Origin: Aliirhizobium wenxiniae
Lineage (GTDB): Bacteria > Pseudomonadota > Alphaproteobacteria > Rhizobiales > Rhizobiaceae
Direction: 5' to 3'
NCBI RefSeq assembly: GCF_014201355.1
Contig: NZ_JACHEG010000002.1
Span: 1 to 64,000, forward strand
DNA: 64,000 bases
The position numbers and the translations under genes were made by a program. The notes below the pieces were generated by a model. That model had not been told where the DNA came from. It saw only the letters and a list, made by a program, of their open reading frames with translations, and did not search any database. Positions within the stretch are counted from its first letter, which is position 1, and every line of letters begins with the position of its first letter. Shown one piece after another: positions 9,873 through 19,028 of this stretch.

Positions 9873-10453
9873 GCAGCGCCCGTCCGCGCATGAAAGGCCT
9901 GCATTTCAGGCATTTCTGTTACAAAGCCTCAGAATCGACGTTGCAACACCACTTTCGATAAGGCCGCTAAATCCATCCACAATATGGCGGATACGGCTTT
10001 TCCCTTGCTATTGTGACAGATAAACCATACAAAGCCAGTGAGGTTAGAGGGTTGACGGGATAGTCTGCCGATGGGCTTGCCAGCCTTAAAGGACTGGCGC
10101 CAAGTACCGGTAAACATCCGCCGTCGCAACTCTTGGCCTTGCGTAACCGATCACTCCGGCTACGGCCGGAAAAATGCCGGGTGGCACGCCACCCACCGCT
10201 CGCACGGAGCACCCCATCGGACCCGCAAGGGTTCAGTTATCGTCATTCTCGCTTGGTCCTTAATGTTGCGGCAAATTTTTCAAGTCTCGGAAAGAAGGAA
10301 GAAGCCCACGGCTTCGCTGCCTCTCCGCTTGCCGTCTCGCCTTGACCCCGCGGGATCACCCTTATCCGGCGTAATGACCGTTGTGCATAACGAGCCTGTC
10401 CTCGCGGCAGGCTTTCGTGCATTTGTACGGCGGCGCCGAGGAGCAGAATTTCA
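9873..10453. other. Divergent amiC/rne intergenic region with long rne leader
   Basis: About 580 bases without a supported gene separate the divergent starts of amiC and rne. The part near rne contains hairpins, for example GCCAG...CTGGC around 10078-10100 and GGGTGGCACGCCACCC around 10180. In other bacteria RNase E mRNA has a long structured leader through which the enzyme controls its own level. A similar role here is an inference from length and position. Short open frames in this stretch have no ribosome site or codon bias that I trust. Confidence 0.5.
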
Positions 10454-13345
10454 ATGGCAGACAAAATGCTTATCGACGCGTCTCACGAAGAGGAGACGCG
10501 CGTAGTCGTTGTACGCGGCAACCGCATCGAAGAATTCGATTTCGAATCACAGCACAAGAAGCAGATCCGGGGCAATATTTACCTCGCCAAGGTAACGCGC
10601 GTCGAACCTTCGCTTCAGGCGGCTTTCGTGGATTACGGCGGCAACCGTCATGGCTTCCTGGCCTTCGCGGAAATCCACCCGGACTACTACCAGATTCCGC
10701 TCGCGGACCGTCAGGCTCTGATGCAGCAGGAAGCGGAAGACCAGCGCAAGATCGCGGAAGCTGATGCTGCCGATCCGGTCGTGGATCTCGCCAACGAAGA
10801 ACAGCCGGATGTCGGCATTGCGACTCCTGCAGCCCCGGTGGTTGCAGAAACGGTAGAAGCCAAGGAAGCTCCGGTCGCCGAGGCTGCAGCAGAAGCCGAG
10901 CCTGAAAAGAAGGCCAAGCCGAAGCGCACCCGCTCGCGCAAGAAGGTCGTGGAGGCAACTCCGGAAGAAGCTGTAGCCGAAGCAACGGAAACCACGCCTT
11001 CCGATGAAGCCGACGATTCGACGCCGGAAAGCATGGCGGCGATGATTGAAACCGATTCGATCTCCGAAGATGTCGATGCCCGCCGCGGCCACGACAGCGA
11101 CGATGATGACGACGATGACGACAATCACGAGAAGGAAGTAATCGAATCCGTCGGCGCAGAAGATGCCATGGAAGAGGTTCCGGATCGCGTCGTCCGCAAG
11201 CCGCGCAAGCAGTACCGTATTCAGGAAGTCATCAAGCGCCGCCAGATCCTGCTCGTTCAGGTCGCCAAGGAAGAGCGCGGCAACAAGGGCGCTGCTCTCA
11301 CCACCTATCTGTCGCTTGCCGGCCGTTATTCGGTTCTGATGCCGAACACTGCGCGTGGCGGTGGTATTTCCCGCAAAATCACCCAGCCGCAGGACCGCAA
11401 GCGCCTCAAGGAAATCGCCAAGGAGCTCGACGTGCCGCAGGGCATGGGCGTTATCCTGCGTACTGCCGGCGCCAACCGCACCCGCGTCGAGGTAAAGCGC
11501 GACTTCGAATACCTGATGCGCCTGTGGGAAAACGTCCGCACGCTGACGCTACAGTCGACCGCGCCTTGCCTCGTCTATGAAGAAGGTTCGCTGATCAAGC
11601 GCTCGATCCGCGATCTCTACAACAAGGATATCGGCGAGATCATCGTGTCCGGCGAAGACGGCTATCGTGAAGCGAAAGACTTCATGAAGATGCTGATGCC
11701 GAGCCATGCCAAGGTAGTTCAGCCTTACCGCGACCTGCACCCGATTTTCTCGCGTTCCGGTATCGAGGCGCAGCTCGATCGCATGCTGCAGCCGCAGGTG
11801 ACGCTGAAGTCCGGCGGTTACCTGATCATCAACCAGACTGAAGCTCTGGTCGCTGTCGACGTCAACTCCGGTCGTTCGACCCGCGAACATTCGATCGAAG
11901 ACACGGCACTTCAGACGAACCTTGAAGCCGCTGAGGAAGTTGCGCGCCAGCTTCGCCTGCGTGACCTTGCCGGCCTTATCGTCATCGACTTCATCGACAT
12001 GGAAGAAAAGCGCAATAACCGCGCCGTCGAGAAGAAGCTCAAGGATTGCCTGAAGAACGATCGTGCGCGCATCCAGGTCGGCCGTATCTCGCATTTCGGC
12101 CTTCTGGAGATGTCGCGTCAACGTATCCGCGCTTCGGTTCTCGAATCGACGACACAGATCTGCTCGCATTGCGGCGGAACCGGCCACGTCCGTTCGCAAT
12201 CTTCCGTTGCCCTGCACGTGCTGCGCGGCATCGAGGAGTACCTGCTGAAGAACACCACGCATGACATTACCGTGCGCACCACTCCGGACATCGCGCTCTT
12301 CCTGCTGAACCATAAGCGCGGCACAGTGGTGGATTACGAGAACCGCTTCGGTGTTTCGATCTTCATCGAATCCGACGTCAGCATCGGCTCTACCCATTTT
12401 GCGATCGATCGCGGTGAAGCCGTTGAAAATCCGATCAAGATTGAAAGCCTGATGCAGTTTGCCGCGATCCCGGTCGAGGAAGACGATGATGTCGTCATCG
12501 ACATGGAGGAAGACGAGGAAGAAAACGATATCGAGCCGGCCAAGGCTGTCAGCAAGCCGGAACGCGCCGAGGGCGATGATCAGAACGGTCGCAAGCGCAA
12601 GCGCCGCCGCCGCCGTCGCAACCGCAACGGTGAAAAGAACGGCGATAGCCAGGCACAGGGCAGCAATATCGAGGAAATCTCCGAGGACGCCGAGGATGGC
12701 GATGACGAGAGCGAGGACGATGCAGCCGAGGTATCCGCAACCTCCGAGGGTTCGGTCGATGCTGAGATGGACGAAAATGGCCGTCGCAAGCGCCGTCGCC
12801 GTGGCAAGCGTGGCGGTCGCCGCAATCGCAATGGCGAGGACGGTGTAGAGACGAGCGCGGAAGACGATTCGGATGCCGAAGACGGCGCTGTTGCCGAGGT
12901 AACCGAAGTGGTCGAGGCTACGATTGAAGCCGTAGACCCCGCACCTGCAGAAGCAGTTGCGGAAACTGCACCGGCAGAAGTTGTAGTAGAGGCAGAAGCT
13001 CCGGCAAAGCCGAAGCGCGCACGTCGTAGCAAGAAGGCCATCGAAGCCGAAGCTGCTGCGGCAGCCGCAGCGACCGAGGCGGCAGAGGTTGTTGCCGAAA
13101 CGGTGGAAGCCGCTCCGACAGCCGAGACCAAGGCCGAGGAGCCTGCAACCGAGACCGCACCGGTCGAAGCTACGCCGGCAGTAGATGAAGACGCCAAGCC
13201 TGCCCGCGCGAACCGCGCCTCCAACATCTCATCCTCTAGCGAGGCTGTCGTGAAAAGCTCGGAAGGCAATTCAACGCCGGAAGGTGACGCTGACCAAGCC
13301 AAGCCGAAAAAGGCCGGCTGGTGGCAACGCCGCGGGTTCTTCTGA
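10454..13345 (+). CDS. rne: Ribonuclease E
   Basis: Endoribonuclease that starts mRNA decay and processes rRNA and tRNA. The S1 domain begins near residue 38 (GNIYLAKVTRVEPSLQAAFV) and is interrupted from about residue 100 to 247. The insert is Ala/Glu/Lys-rich and contains a run of eight Asp. The 5'-sensor and DNase I-like parts follow, with catalytic Asp near 469 (VAVDVNSG) and 512 (VIDFIDME). The zinc-link CSHCGGTG is at about 570. Residues 690-950 are low-complexity acidic/basic scaffold with Arg-rich RNA-binding runs. The protein ends KKAGWWQRRGFF; a GWW tail binds PNPase in Caulobacter. An ATG closely follows a GAGGAGC stretch. Confidence 0.96.
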   Translation: MADKMLIDASHEEETRVVVVRGNRIEEFDFESQHKKQIRGNIYLAKVTRVEPSLQAAFVDYGGNRHGFLAFAEIHPDYYQIPLADRQALMQQEAEDQRKIAEADAADPVVDLANEEQPDVGIATPAAPVVAETVEAKEAPVAEAAAEAEPEKKAKPKRTRSRKKVVEATPEEAVAEATETTPSDEADDSTPESMAAMIETDSISEDVDARRGHDSDDDDDDDDNHEKEVIESVGAEDAMEEVPDRVVRKPRKQYRIQEVIKRRQILLVQVAKEERGNKGAALTTYLSLAGRYSVLMPNTARGGGISRKITQPQDRKRLKEIAKELDVPQGMGVILRTAGANRTRVEVKRDFEYLMRLWENVRTLTLQSTAPCLVYEEGSLIKRSIRDLYNKDIGEIIVSGEDGYREAKDFMKMLMPSHAKVVQPYRDLHPIFSRSGIEAQLDRMLQPQVTLKSGGYLIINQTEALVAVDVNSGRSTREHSIEDTALQTNLEAAEEVARQLRLRDLAGLIVIDFIDMEEKRNNRAVEKKLKDCLKNDRARIQVGRISHFGLLEMSRQRIRASVLESTTQICSHCGGTGHVRSQSSVALHVLRGIEEYLLKNTTHDITVRTTPDIALFLLNHKRGTVVDYENRFGVSIFIESDVSIGSTHFAIDRGEAVENPIKIESLMQFAAIPVEEDDDVVIDMEEDEEENDIEPAKAVSKPERAEGDDQNGRKRKRRRRRRNRNGEKNGDSQAQGSNIEEISEDAEDGDDESEDDAAEVSATSEGSVDAEMDENGRRKRRRRGKRGGRRNRNGEDGVETSAEDDSDAEDGAVAEVTEVVEATIEAVDPAPAEAVAETAPAEVVVEAEAPAKPKRARRSKKAIEAEAAAAAAATEAAEVVAETVEAAPTAETKAEEPATETAPVEATPAVDEDAKPARANRASNISSSSEAVVKSSEGNSTPEGDADQAKPKKAGWWQRRGFF

Positions 13346-13363
13346 TCCGCAACCGACTTGATA

Positions 13364-13396
13364 GAAAAATGGCCGCTCACGCGGCCATTTTTGTTT
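13364..13396 (+). terminator. Rho-independent terminator of rne
   Basis: The stem AAAAATGGCCGC / GCGGCCATTTTT with a short loop is followed by TGTTTT, 18 bases after the rne stop codon. Confidence 0.9.
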
Positions 13397-13627
13397 TCGG
13401 CTTTCCATTCTCGGCCGTTAGAAAAACAGTTTAGGAAACAGCCGCAAGCTCCTGTATGTTTTTACCTGTCGAAATCTCCGTCGTGCAGTCGCCATACGGA
13501 GAATTGAAGCCTTGCTCATGCCGCAATGCACATTTCCTATTTCCCGGATGCGCCGGCTGGCTTAGCCTTGCGGCACAATTACGCCGGCGGCACGAGATTC
13601 GTGGTGCCTAGCTTCAAGAGGAATTTC

Positions 13628-14386
13628 ATGACGCGCCTGTTCAAAACCTTCGCCGCAGGAGCGGCGATTGCCGCTTCTCTCGCTGCAGTACCGGCTTTTG
13701 CGCTCGACGACAGCCAGAAGAAGGAAATGGGCGCGTTCATCCGAGAATATCTGATCCAGAACCCCGAAGTTATGATCGAGGTCCAGAACGCATTGGAAGC
13801 GAAGCAGCAGGCGCAGCGGACGGATCAGTCGACCAAGGCGGTTGCCGCCAACAAGGACGAGATTTTCTCGTCTCCCAATGACATCGTGCTTGGAAACCCC
13901 AAGGGTGATGTCACCGTTGTCGAATTCTTCGATTACAATTGCGGTTATTGCAAACGGGCCATGAGCGACATGGACGACATCCTTGAGAAGGACAAGAATA
14001 TCCGTTTCGTGCTGAAGGAATTTCCGATCCTCGGCCCGGATTCCCTGGCGGCGCATAAGGTGGCCGATGCGGTGCGCATTCTCGCACCTGAAAAATATCC
14101 GGAATTCCACCGCGAGCTTCTCGTCGGCCAGGAGCATGCTTCCGAAGCAACGGCGATTTCCGTTGCGACCGAACTCGGCGTCGATGAGGCCCGGATTCGC
14201 AAGACGATGACCGAGAAGCCAAATGACGACATCGTTCGGCAGGCCTACCAGCTGGCAAACGCGATCGGAATTACCGGCACGCCGACCTATGTCGTCGGCG
14301 ATGAAGCGGTGTTCGGCGCTGTAGGCCTGCAGCAGATAGAGGAAAAGGTCGGCAATGTCCGCTCCTGCGGCAAGGCAAGCTGCTGA
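13628..14386 (+). CDS. Periplasmic DsbA-family thiol:disulfide protein
   Basis: A signal peptide (residues 1-25, ending AVPAFA) points to the periplasm. An N-terminal helical segment comes next (about 28-75, QKKEMGAFIREYLIQNPEVM), as in the Com1/BdbD-like DsbA group. A thioredoxin fold follows with the redox pair C105-G-Y-C108 and the cis-proline TGTPTYVVG. Two further cysteines lie at the C-terminus. The ATG at 13628 is chosen because the signal peptide starts there and AGAGGAA precedes it. The frame is open upstream to 13526. It probably acts as an oxidase or isomerase of disulfides; which one cannot be read. Confidence 0.88.
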   Translation: MTRLFKTFAAGAAIAASLAAVPAFALDDSQKKEMGAFIREYLIQNPEVMIEVQNALEAKQQAQRTDQSTKAVAANKDEIFSSPNDIVLGNPKGDVTVVEFFDYNCGYCKRAMSDMDDILEKDKNIRFVLKEFPILGPDSLAAHKVADAVRILAPEKYPEFHRELLVGQEHASEATAISVATELGVDEARIRKTMTEKPNDDIVRQAYQLANAIGITGTPTYVVGDEAVFGAVGLQQIEEKVGNVRSCGKASC

Positions 14387-14529
14387 GACCGGTCTGCCTT
14401 CCCACTGTCTTTGACGAATTGCGAATCGATTAGTGGACCAGCGGCGTTTCGGCGCGGCGGGGGCTTTCCCTTGCCGGCCTACCGGTCTATAGGTGGCCGC
14501 TGAATTCGGATGGAACAAAAGACTAAGTG

Positions 14530-14967
14530 ATGAGCAAAACGGTTTTCGTCCTCAACGGCCCCAACCTCAACATGCTGGGTAAAAGAGAACCCGGCATCTA
14601 TGGTGGCCAGACGCTTGACGATGTGAAGCAACTTTGCCTTTCGGCGGGAGCCGATCTTGGTTTCGATGTCGATTTTCGACAGAGCAACCATGAGGGCACG
14701 CTGATCGACTGGATTCACGAAGCCGGCGACAAGGCCGTCGGCGTCGCCATCAATGCCGGTGCCTATACGCACACGTCTATCGCGCTTCACGATGCGATCA
14801 AGGCGGTGTCGGTGCCGGTCATCGAGCTGCACATCTCGAATGTTCATGCACGGGAAGAGTTTCGCCATCACTCGATGATCGCGCCGGCTGCCAAGGGCGT
14901 CATCTGCGGCTTCGGCACGGCGAGCTACATTCTGGCGCTCCATGCCTTGAAATACACAATCGCCTGA
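14530..14967 (+). CDS. aroQ: 3-Dehydroquinate dehydratase, type II
   Basis: Third step of the shikimate pathway: dehydration of 3-dehydroquinate. The 145-residue protein shows FVLNGPNLNMLGKREPGIYG with the flexible-loop Arg and Tyr. The block FRQSNHEGTLIDWIHEA, INAGAYTHTSIALHDA and the catalytic region VIELHISNVHAREEFRHHS follow. Length and motifs are those of the dodecameric type II enzyme. GTG at 14527 is immediately followed by ATG at 14530; I use the ATG. It lies 29 bases before accB and is probably co-transcribed with it. Confidence 0.95.
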   Translation: MSKTVFVLNGPNLNMLGKREPGIYGGQTLDDVKQLCLSAGADLGFDVDFRQSNHEGTLIDWIHEAGDKAVGVAINAGAYTHTSIALHDAIKAVSVPVIELHISNVHAREEFRHHSMIAPAAKGVICGFGTASYILALHALKYTIA

Positions 14968-14996
14968 CAAGATAGAACAGAACAATAGGGTTTGCC

Positions 14997-15464
14997 ATGT
15001 CTGAGAAGAAGAACGGGATCGACAAGGGACTGATCCGCGACCTCGCTGACATCCTCAACGATACCGATCTCACCGAGATCGAAGTCGAGCAGGACGATCT
15101 GCGCATCCGCGTTTCGCGCGCTTCGGCAACGCAGTACGTACAGGCTCCGATGGCGGCAGCCGCTCCGGTTGCAGCAGCAGCCGTTGCTGCCGCTCCGGCC
15201 GCAGCAGCGCCGGTCGCAGCAGCCGACAATAAGAATGCAGTCACAGCACCGATGGTCGGCACGGCTTACCTGTCGCCTGCTCCGGGCGCCAAGGCATTCA
15301 TCGAAGTCGGTGCGACCGTCAAGGAAGGCCAGACGCTGCTCATCATCGAAGCGATGAAGACCATGAACCAGATCCCCGCGCCGCGCTCCGGCAAGGTCAC
15401 TGAAATTCTGGTCAACGACGCGCAGCCCGTGGAATACGGTCAGCCGCTCGTCATCGTCGAGTAA
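14997..15464 (+). CDS. accB: Biotin carboxyl carrier protein of acetyl-CoA carboxylase
   Basis: Carries biotin between the carboxylase and transferase halves of acetyl-CoA carboxylase, the first step of fatty acid synthesis. The N-terminal domain (residues 1-45) is followed by an Ala/Pro-rich linker (about 46-78) and the biotinyl domain. The biotinylated lysine is K121 in IEAMKTMN. Length is 155 residues, normal for the family. accC follows 10 bases after the stop. Confidence 0.96.
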   Translation: MSEKKNGIDKGLIRDLADILNDTDLTEIEVEQDDLRIRVSRASATQYVQAPMAAAAPVAAAAVAAAPAAAAPVAAADNKNAVTAPMVGTAYLSPAPGAKAFIEVGATVKEGQTLLIIEAMKTMNQIPAPRSGKVTEILVNDAQPVEYGQPLVIVE

Positions 15465-15474
15465 GGCGCTTTTC

Positions 15475-16821
15475 ATGATTTCCAAGATCCTCATAGCCAA
15501 TCGCGGTGAGATCGCGCTGCGTGTACTGAGAGCCGCCAAGGAACTCGGTATCGCAACCGTCGCCGTGCATTCCACGGCCGATGCGGACGCCATGCATGTC
15601 CGCCTCGCCGACGAGAGCGTGTGCATCGGCCCTCCGCCGTCGCGCGAGAGCTATCTCAACATCCACCAGATCGTTGCAGCCTGCGAGATCACCGGCGCTG
15701 ACGCCGTGCATCCGGGCTACGGCTTCCTGTCGGAGAATGCCAAGTTCGCGGAAATCCTCGAAGCGCATGGCATCACCTTCATTGGCCCGACCGCCGAGCA
15801 CATCCGCCTGATGGGTGACAAGATCACCGCCAAGCAGACGGCTGTCGAACTCGGTATCCCGGTCGTTCCGGGTTCTGAAGGCGAAGTGACGGCGGAAAAC
15901 GCCATGGAGATCGCCAAGAGCATCGGGTTCCCGGTCCTGATCAAGGCGACCGCCGGCGGCGGCGGACGCGGCATGAAGGTCGCCAAGACCGAAGCCGACC
16001 TGCAGGAAGCGTTCGACACCGCCCGCACCGAAGCGCTCAATGCTTTCGGCAATGGCGCAGTCTACATGGAAAAGTACCTCGGCAAGCCGCGGCACATCGA
16101 AATCCAGGTGGTCGGTGACGGCGAAGGCAATGCGATCCACCTCGGCGAACGCGACTGCTCGCTGCAGCGCCGTCACCAGAAGGTCTGGGAAGAAGCCAAT
16201 TCCCCTGCCCTGACGGTCGAGCAGCGCATGAACATCGGCCAGATCTGCGCCGACGCGATGAAGAAGATGAAGTATCGCGGTGCCGGTACGATCGAATTCC
16301 TCTACGAAAACGGCGAGTTCTATTTCATTGAAATGAACACCCGCCTGCAGGTGGAACACCCGATCACCGAAGCGATCACCAATATCGATCTCGTTCACGA
16401 GCAGATCAGGGTCGCTTCCGGCGACGGACTTTCCGTTTCTCAGGATGAGATCCAGTTCCAGGGCCACGCGATCGAATGCCGTATCAATGCCGAGGATGCG
16501 CGCACCTTCGTGCCGTCGCCCGGCACGATCACGCATTTCCATGTACCGGGCGGTCTCGGTGTTCGCGTCGATTCGGGCGCATATGCCGGCTACAAGATCC
16601 CGCCTTATTACGACAGCCTGATCGGCAAGCTGATCGTGCATGGCCGTACCCGTGAGGAATGCATGAGGCGTCTGCGCCGCGTGCTCGACGAGTTTGTCGT
16701 CGATGGCATCAAGACGACGCTGCCCCTCTTCCGGGATCTGGTGGACAATCCAGATATCCAGAAGGGGGACTACGACATTCACTGGCTGGAAAACTATCTG
16801 GCTGGCGGCAACCAACGCTAG
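15475..16821 (+). CDS. accC: Biotin carboxylase subunit of acetyl-CoA carboxylase
   Basis: ATP-dependent carboxylation of biotin on AccB. The N-terminal domain ([20 protein letters not shown]) is followed by the ATP-grasp domain with the glycine-rich loop [12 protein letters not shown]. The catalytic blocks [13 protein letters not shown] and [14 protein letters not shown] are intact, and the C-terminal domain ends GGNQR. At 448 residues it is full length. It forms an operon with accB, and probably aroQ. An inverted repeat lies directly after it. Confidence 0.97.
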   Translation: MISKILIANRGEIALRVLRAAKELGIATVAVHSTADADAMHVRLADESVCIGPPPSRESYLNIHQIVAACEITGADAVHPGYGFLSENAKFAEILEAHGITFIGPTAEHIRLMGDKITAKQTAVELGIPVVPGSEGEVTAENAMEIAKSIGFPVLIKATAGGGGRGMKVAKTEADLQEAFDTARTEALNAFGNGAVYMEKYLGKPRHIEIQVVGDGEGNAIHLGERDCSLQRRHQKVWEEANSPALTVEQRMNIGQICADAMKKMKYRGAGTIEFLYENGEFYFIEMNTRLQVEHPITEAITNIDLVHEQIRVASGDGLSVSQDEIQFQGHAIECRINAEDARTFVPSPGTITHFHVPGGLGVRVDSGAYAGYKIPPYYDSLIGKLIVHGRTREECMRRLRRVLDEFVVDGIKTTLPLFRDLVDNPDIQKGDYDIHWLENYLAGGNQR

Positions 16822-16828
16822 GTATATT

Positions 16829-16860
16829 ATGTGCCCGGAGCAGACAGGTTCCGGGCACAT
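16829..16860 (+). terminator. Strong inverted repeat after accC
   Basis: The repeat ATGTGCCCGGA / TCCGGGCACAT forms a perfect 11-bp stem with a 10-base loop, 8 bases after the accC stop. Only TTCTTC follows, so it is a weak intrinsic terminator or an mRNA 3'-end stabiliser rather than a textbook terminator. aat starts 16 bases later. Confidence 0.6.
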
Positions 16861-16875
16861 TCTTCAGGGAGCGAA

Positions 16876-17493
16876 ATGGCAGGGCGGCGCGGCAGATATT
16901 ACCCGGCAATTACACCGGACGTTCTGTTGCGAGCGTATTCCATAGGCCTTTTCCCGATGGCGGAATCCGCCGATGACCCGGAGATCTTCTGGGTCGAGCC
17001 CGAGATGCGCGGCATCATCCCTCTCCACGATTTCCACATCTCGAAAAGCCTCACAAAAACCATCCGTAGGCAACCATTCGAAATCCGTTTCGACACGGCC
17101 TTCGAAGACGTGATCGGCATGTGCGCCCAATCGGCGCTCGACCGCCCAAGCACCTGGATCAATGCGACCATCCGCCAGCTCTATGGCGAGCTTCACCGCA
17201 TGGGCCACGCGCACAGCGTCGAAGCCTGGGAGGACGGTGTTCTGGTCGGCGGTCTCTATGGAGTGTCTCTGGGGGCCGCCTTTTTCGGGGAAAGCATGTT
17301 CTCCCGGAAAACCGACGCATCGAAGATCTGCCTCGTGCATCTGGTCGAACGCCTGAACCGGAACGGTTTCAGATTGCTCGACACGCAATTTACCACCGAC
17401 CACCTGAAGACATTCGGCGCGATCGATATCCCGAAAGACGAGTATCTAGTCCTGCTGCGCGACGCCGTCGACCGGCCGCACCTGCCCTTCTGA
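16876..17493 (+). CDS. aat: Leucyl/phenylalanyl-tRNA--protein transferase
   Basis: Adds Leu or Phe to the N-terminus of proteins starting with Arg or Lys, marking them for ClpS/ClpAP (N-degron pathway). The family blocks are present: [27 protein letters not shown], the [22 protein letters not shown] block, [19 protein letters not shown] and [11 protein letters not shown]. The start ATG at 16876 is preceded by GGGAGCGAA. The product is 205 residues. It follows accC and is convergent with the DUF2155 gene 17 bases downstream. Confidence 0.95.
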   Translation: MAGRRGRYYPAITPDVLLRAYSIGLFPMAESADDPEIFWVEPEMRGIIPLHDFHISKSLTKTIRRQPFEIRFDTAFEDVIGMCAQSALDRPSTWINATIRQLYGELHRMGHAHSVEAWEDGVLVGGLYGVSLGAAFFGESMFSRKTDASKICLVHLVERLNRNGFRLLDTQFTTDHLKTFGAIDIPKDEYLVLLRDAVDRPHLPF

Positions 17494-17510
17494 GGGAATG
17501 TTCCAATCGA

Positions 17511-17948
17511 TCAATTGGTGGCTTTTGCCGGCGCAGGAATATCGGACTGCGGCTTGCAGCCGGTCAGCCAGACGTCATAGATCGGGTGCTCGACGGCGTT
17601 AAGGCCAGGGCTGTCTGCGAACATCCAGCCGGAAAAGATCCGGCGGATCTTGCGGTCGAGGGTGATCTCGTCGACTTCGATAAAGCCGTCGATCTTCTGT
17701 GCCTCGGTGTCGTCGCGTGAGTAACAGACCTTGGGCGTCACCTGCAGCGCCCCGTATTGCACCGTTTCGTTGACATAGACGTCGAAGGTGGTGATGCGAC
17801 CTGTGATCTTGTCGATGCCTGCAAACACGGCAACCGGATTGGAAATCCGGGCAGCAAAAGCCTGTTCCGAGGCAAGCAGCGGTGCTACCGCGATTAGCGC
17901 ACCGAGAATGAGTTTGCGTGGAAAAGGCATAGTCCGTGTCATTTTCAT
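17511..17948 (-). CDS. Secreted DUF2155 protein
   Basis: The 145-residue protein has a signal peptide (about residues 1-32, ending EQAFA). The DUF2155 core follows: F.GIDKITGRITTFDVYVNE, the Cys-containing LQVTPKVCYSRDDTE, IFSGWMFADSPGLNAVEHPIYDVWLTGCK. Two cysteines could form a disulfide in the periplasm. The function of DUF2155 is not established. In alphaproteobacteria it is a regular neighbour of aat and the NDUFA12 gene, as here. Confidence 0.88.
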   Translation of the reverse strand: MKMTRTMPFPRKLILGALIAVAPLLASEQAFAARISNPVAVFAGIDKITGRITTFDVYVNETVQYGALQVTPKVCYSRDDTEAQKIDGFIEVDEITLDRKIRRIFSGWMFADSPGLNAVEHPIYDVWLTGCKPQSDIPAPAKATN

Positions 17949-18032
17949 CCCGTCTCGGCCGCTTTGACGGTCGATGACTAGATTGCGATTATGGCCAAAT
18001 GACCGTCAAGGTCGGGCCGATCTCCGGCAGTC

Positions 18033-18431
18033 TCAGTTGCCGGGCGTCCAGGCGTCGTAGTCGCCGGTGACGCGCGGGCGTTCGCCCGTGGAAGCCAGAG
18101 AGCCTTTGGGGTGATAGGCGAGCGGCGTGCCGGTCATGTTCGGCTTGTGCGGCTTCTGCCATTCGCGGGCCGCGTAGTTTTCCTGCGACGGCGGAACGTC
18201 GGTGCGATAATGCATCCAGCCGTGCCAGCCGGGAGCAATGGCGGAAGCGTCCGCGTAGCCTTTGTAGATGACCCAGCGCTTGGGCTTGCCCCAGGAGGTC
18301 ATCGGGCCTTCGTAATAGACGTTGCCCATTTCGTCTTCGCCGACCTTCTTGCCGTGCCGCCAGGTGAAGAAACGCGTCCCCATCGTCTGACCGTTCCACC
18401 AGGTGAATATCTGCAGCAGAAGTTCTTTCAT
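18033..18431 (-). CDS. NDUFA12-type accessory subunit of NADH:ubiquinone oxidoreductase (complex I)
   Basis: Homologue of the mitochondrial complex I accessory subunit B17.2/NDUFA12, found in alphaproteobacteria. The 132-residue protein has FTWWNGQTMGTRFFTWRHGKKVGEDEMGNVYYE, then KRWVIYKGYADASAIAPGWHGWMHY. The proline-rich end (WQKPHKPNMTGT...YDAWTPG) is typical of the family. There is no signal or membrane segment, in keeping with a peripheral subunit on the cytoplasmic side. No nuo genes are in the window; it sits next to the DUF2155 gene on the same strand. Confidence 0.9.
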   Translation of the reverse strand: MKELLLQIFTWWNGQTMGTRFFTWRHGKKVGEDEMGNVYYEGPMTSWGKPKRWVIYKGYADASAIAPGWHGWMHYRTDVPPSQENYAAREWQKPHKPNMTGTPLAYHPKGSLASTGERPRVTGDYDAWTPGN

Positions 18432-18544
18432 GGGGTATTCCGTCGCTTTGACAATCGTCGAATTGGACTTGTGGACGCCGAAAGATGGCTATCCTGCTTA
18501 TGACGCCTGCCGCCGGTCCTGTCCAGCGATTCTAGGCTTCAAGA

Positions 18545-19006
18545 CTACTTGAGCTTCATCTTGAAACCGGTATGGGTCCTGGCAAAGCCCTGCCGCTCGT
18601 AGAAACGATGCGCATCGGTTCGAACTGCATTGGAGGTCAATTGCGCCAGCTGACAATCGTGGCGCCTTGCCTCTTGCACAGCATAATCGATCATCCGACC
18701 GCCAATACCGCGGCTGCGCATATCCGAGCGCGTCTGCACCGCCTCGATGATCATCGACAGGGATCCTCGCGAGGTGAGCGTGCGGGTATAGAGCAACTGA
18801 AACGTGCCGACGACCTCGCCATCCAACTCCGCCACGAACAGCTGTTCGTTGGCGGAAGCATCGATCATGTGGAAGGCGCGAAGATAATCCTCATAGGCTT
18901 CGGGATCGGTCGTGTCGCCGTGACCACCTTTTTGGTCATCAGCAAACATGGCAACGATCGCGCTCAGATCCTCCTCATGTGCGCGTCGGATGATCACGTC
19001 GGTCAT
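18545..19006 (-). CDS. GNAT-family N-acetyltransferase
   Basis: The 153-residue protein is a single GNAT domain. Motif A, the acetyl-CoA loop, reads TRSDMRSRGIGGRMIDYAV (R-x-x-G-I-G), preceded by the beta strand GTFQLLYTRTLTSRGSLSMI. The C-terminus has HRFYERQGFARTHTGFKM, the usual end of the fold. The ATG at 19006 is preceded by GAGGGGGAAGAGCT. The substrate cannot be read. It is third in a same-strand chain gatB, GNAT, GNAT with short gaps, so probably co-transcribed. Confidence 0.85.
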   Translation of the reverse strand: MTDVIIRRAHEEDLSAIVAMFADDQKGGHGDTTDPEAYEDYLRAFHMIDASANEQLFVAELDGEVVGTFQLLYTRTLTSRGSLSMIIEAVQTRSDMRSRGIGGRMIDYAVQEARRHDCQLAQLTSNAVRTDAHRFYERQGFARTHTGFKMKLK

Positions 19007-19028
19007 AGCTCTTCCCCCTCGTCCGCAT

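Noticed and set aside
12580..13380. Ser/Ala-rich open frame opposite the RNase E C-terminus
   Set aside because: Low-complexity mirror of the acidic/basic RNase E scaffold; no independent support.
15451..16860. 469-codon open frame opposite accC
   Set aside because: Shadow of accC. The sequence is repetitive in Asp/Gly/His/Val with no domain.
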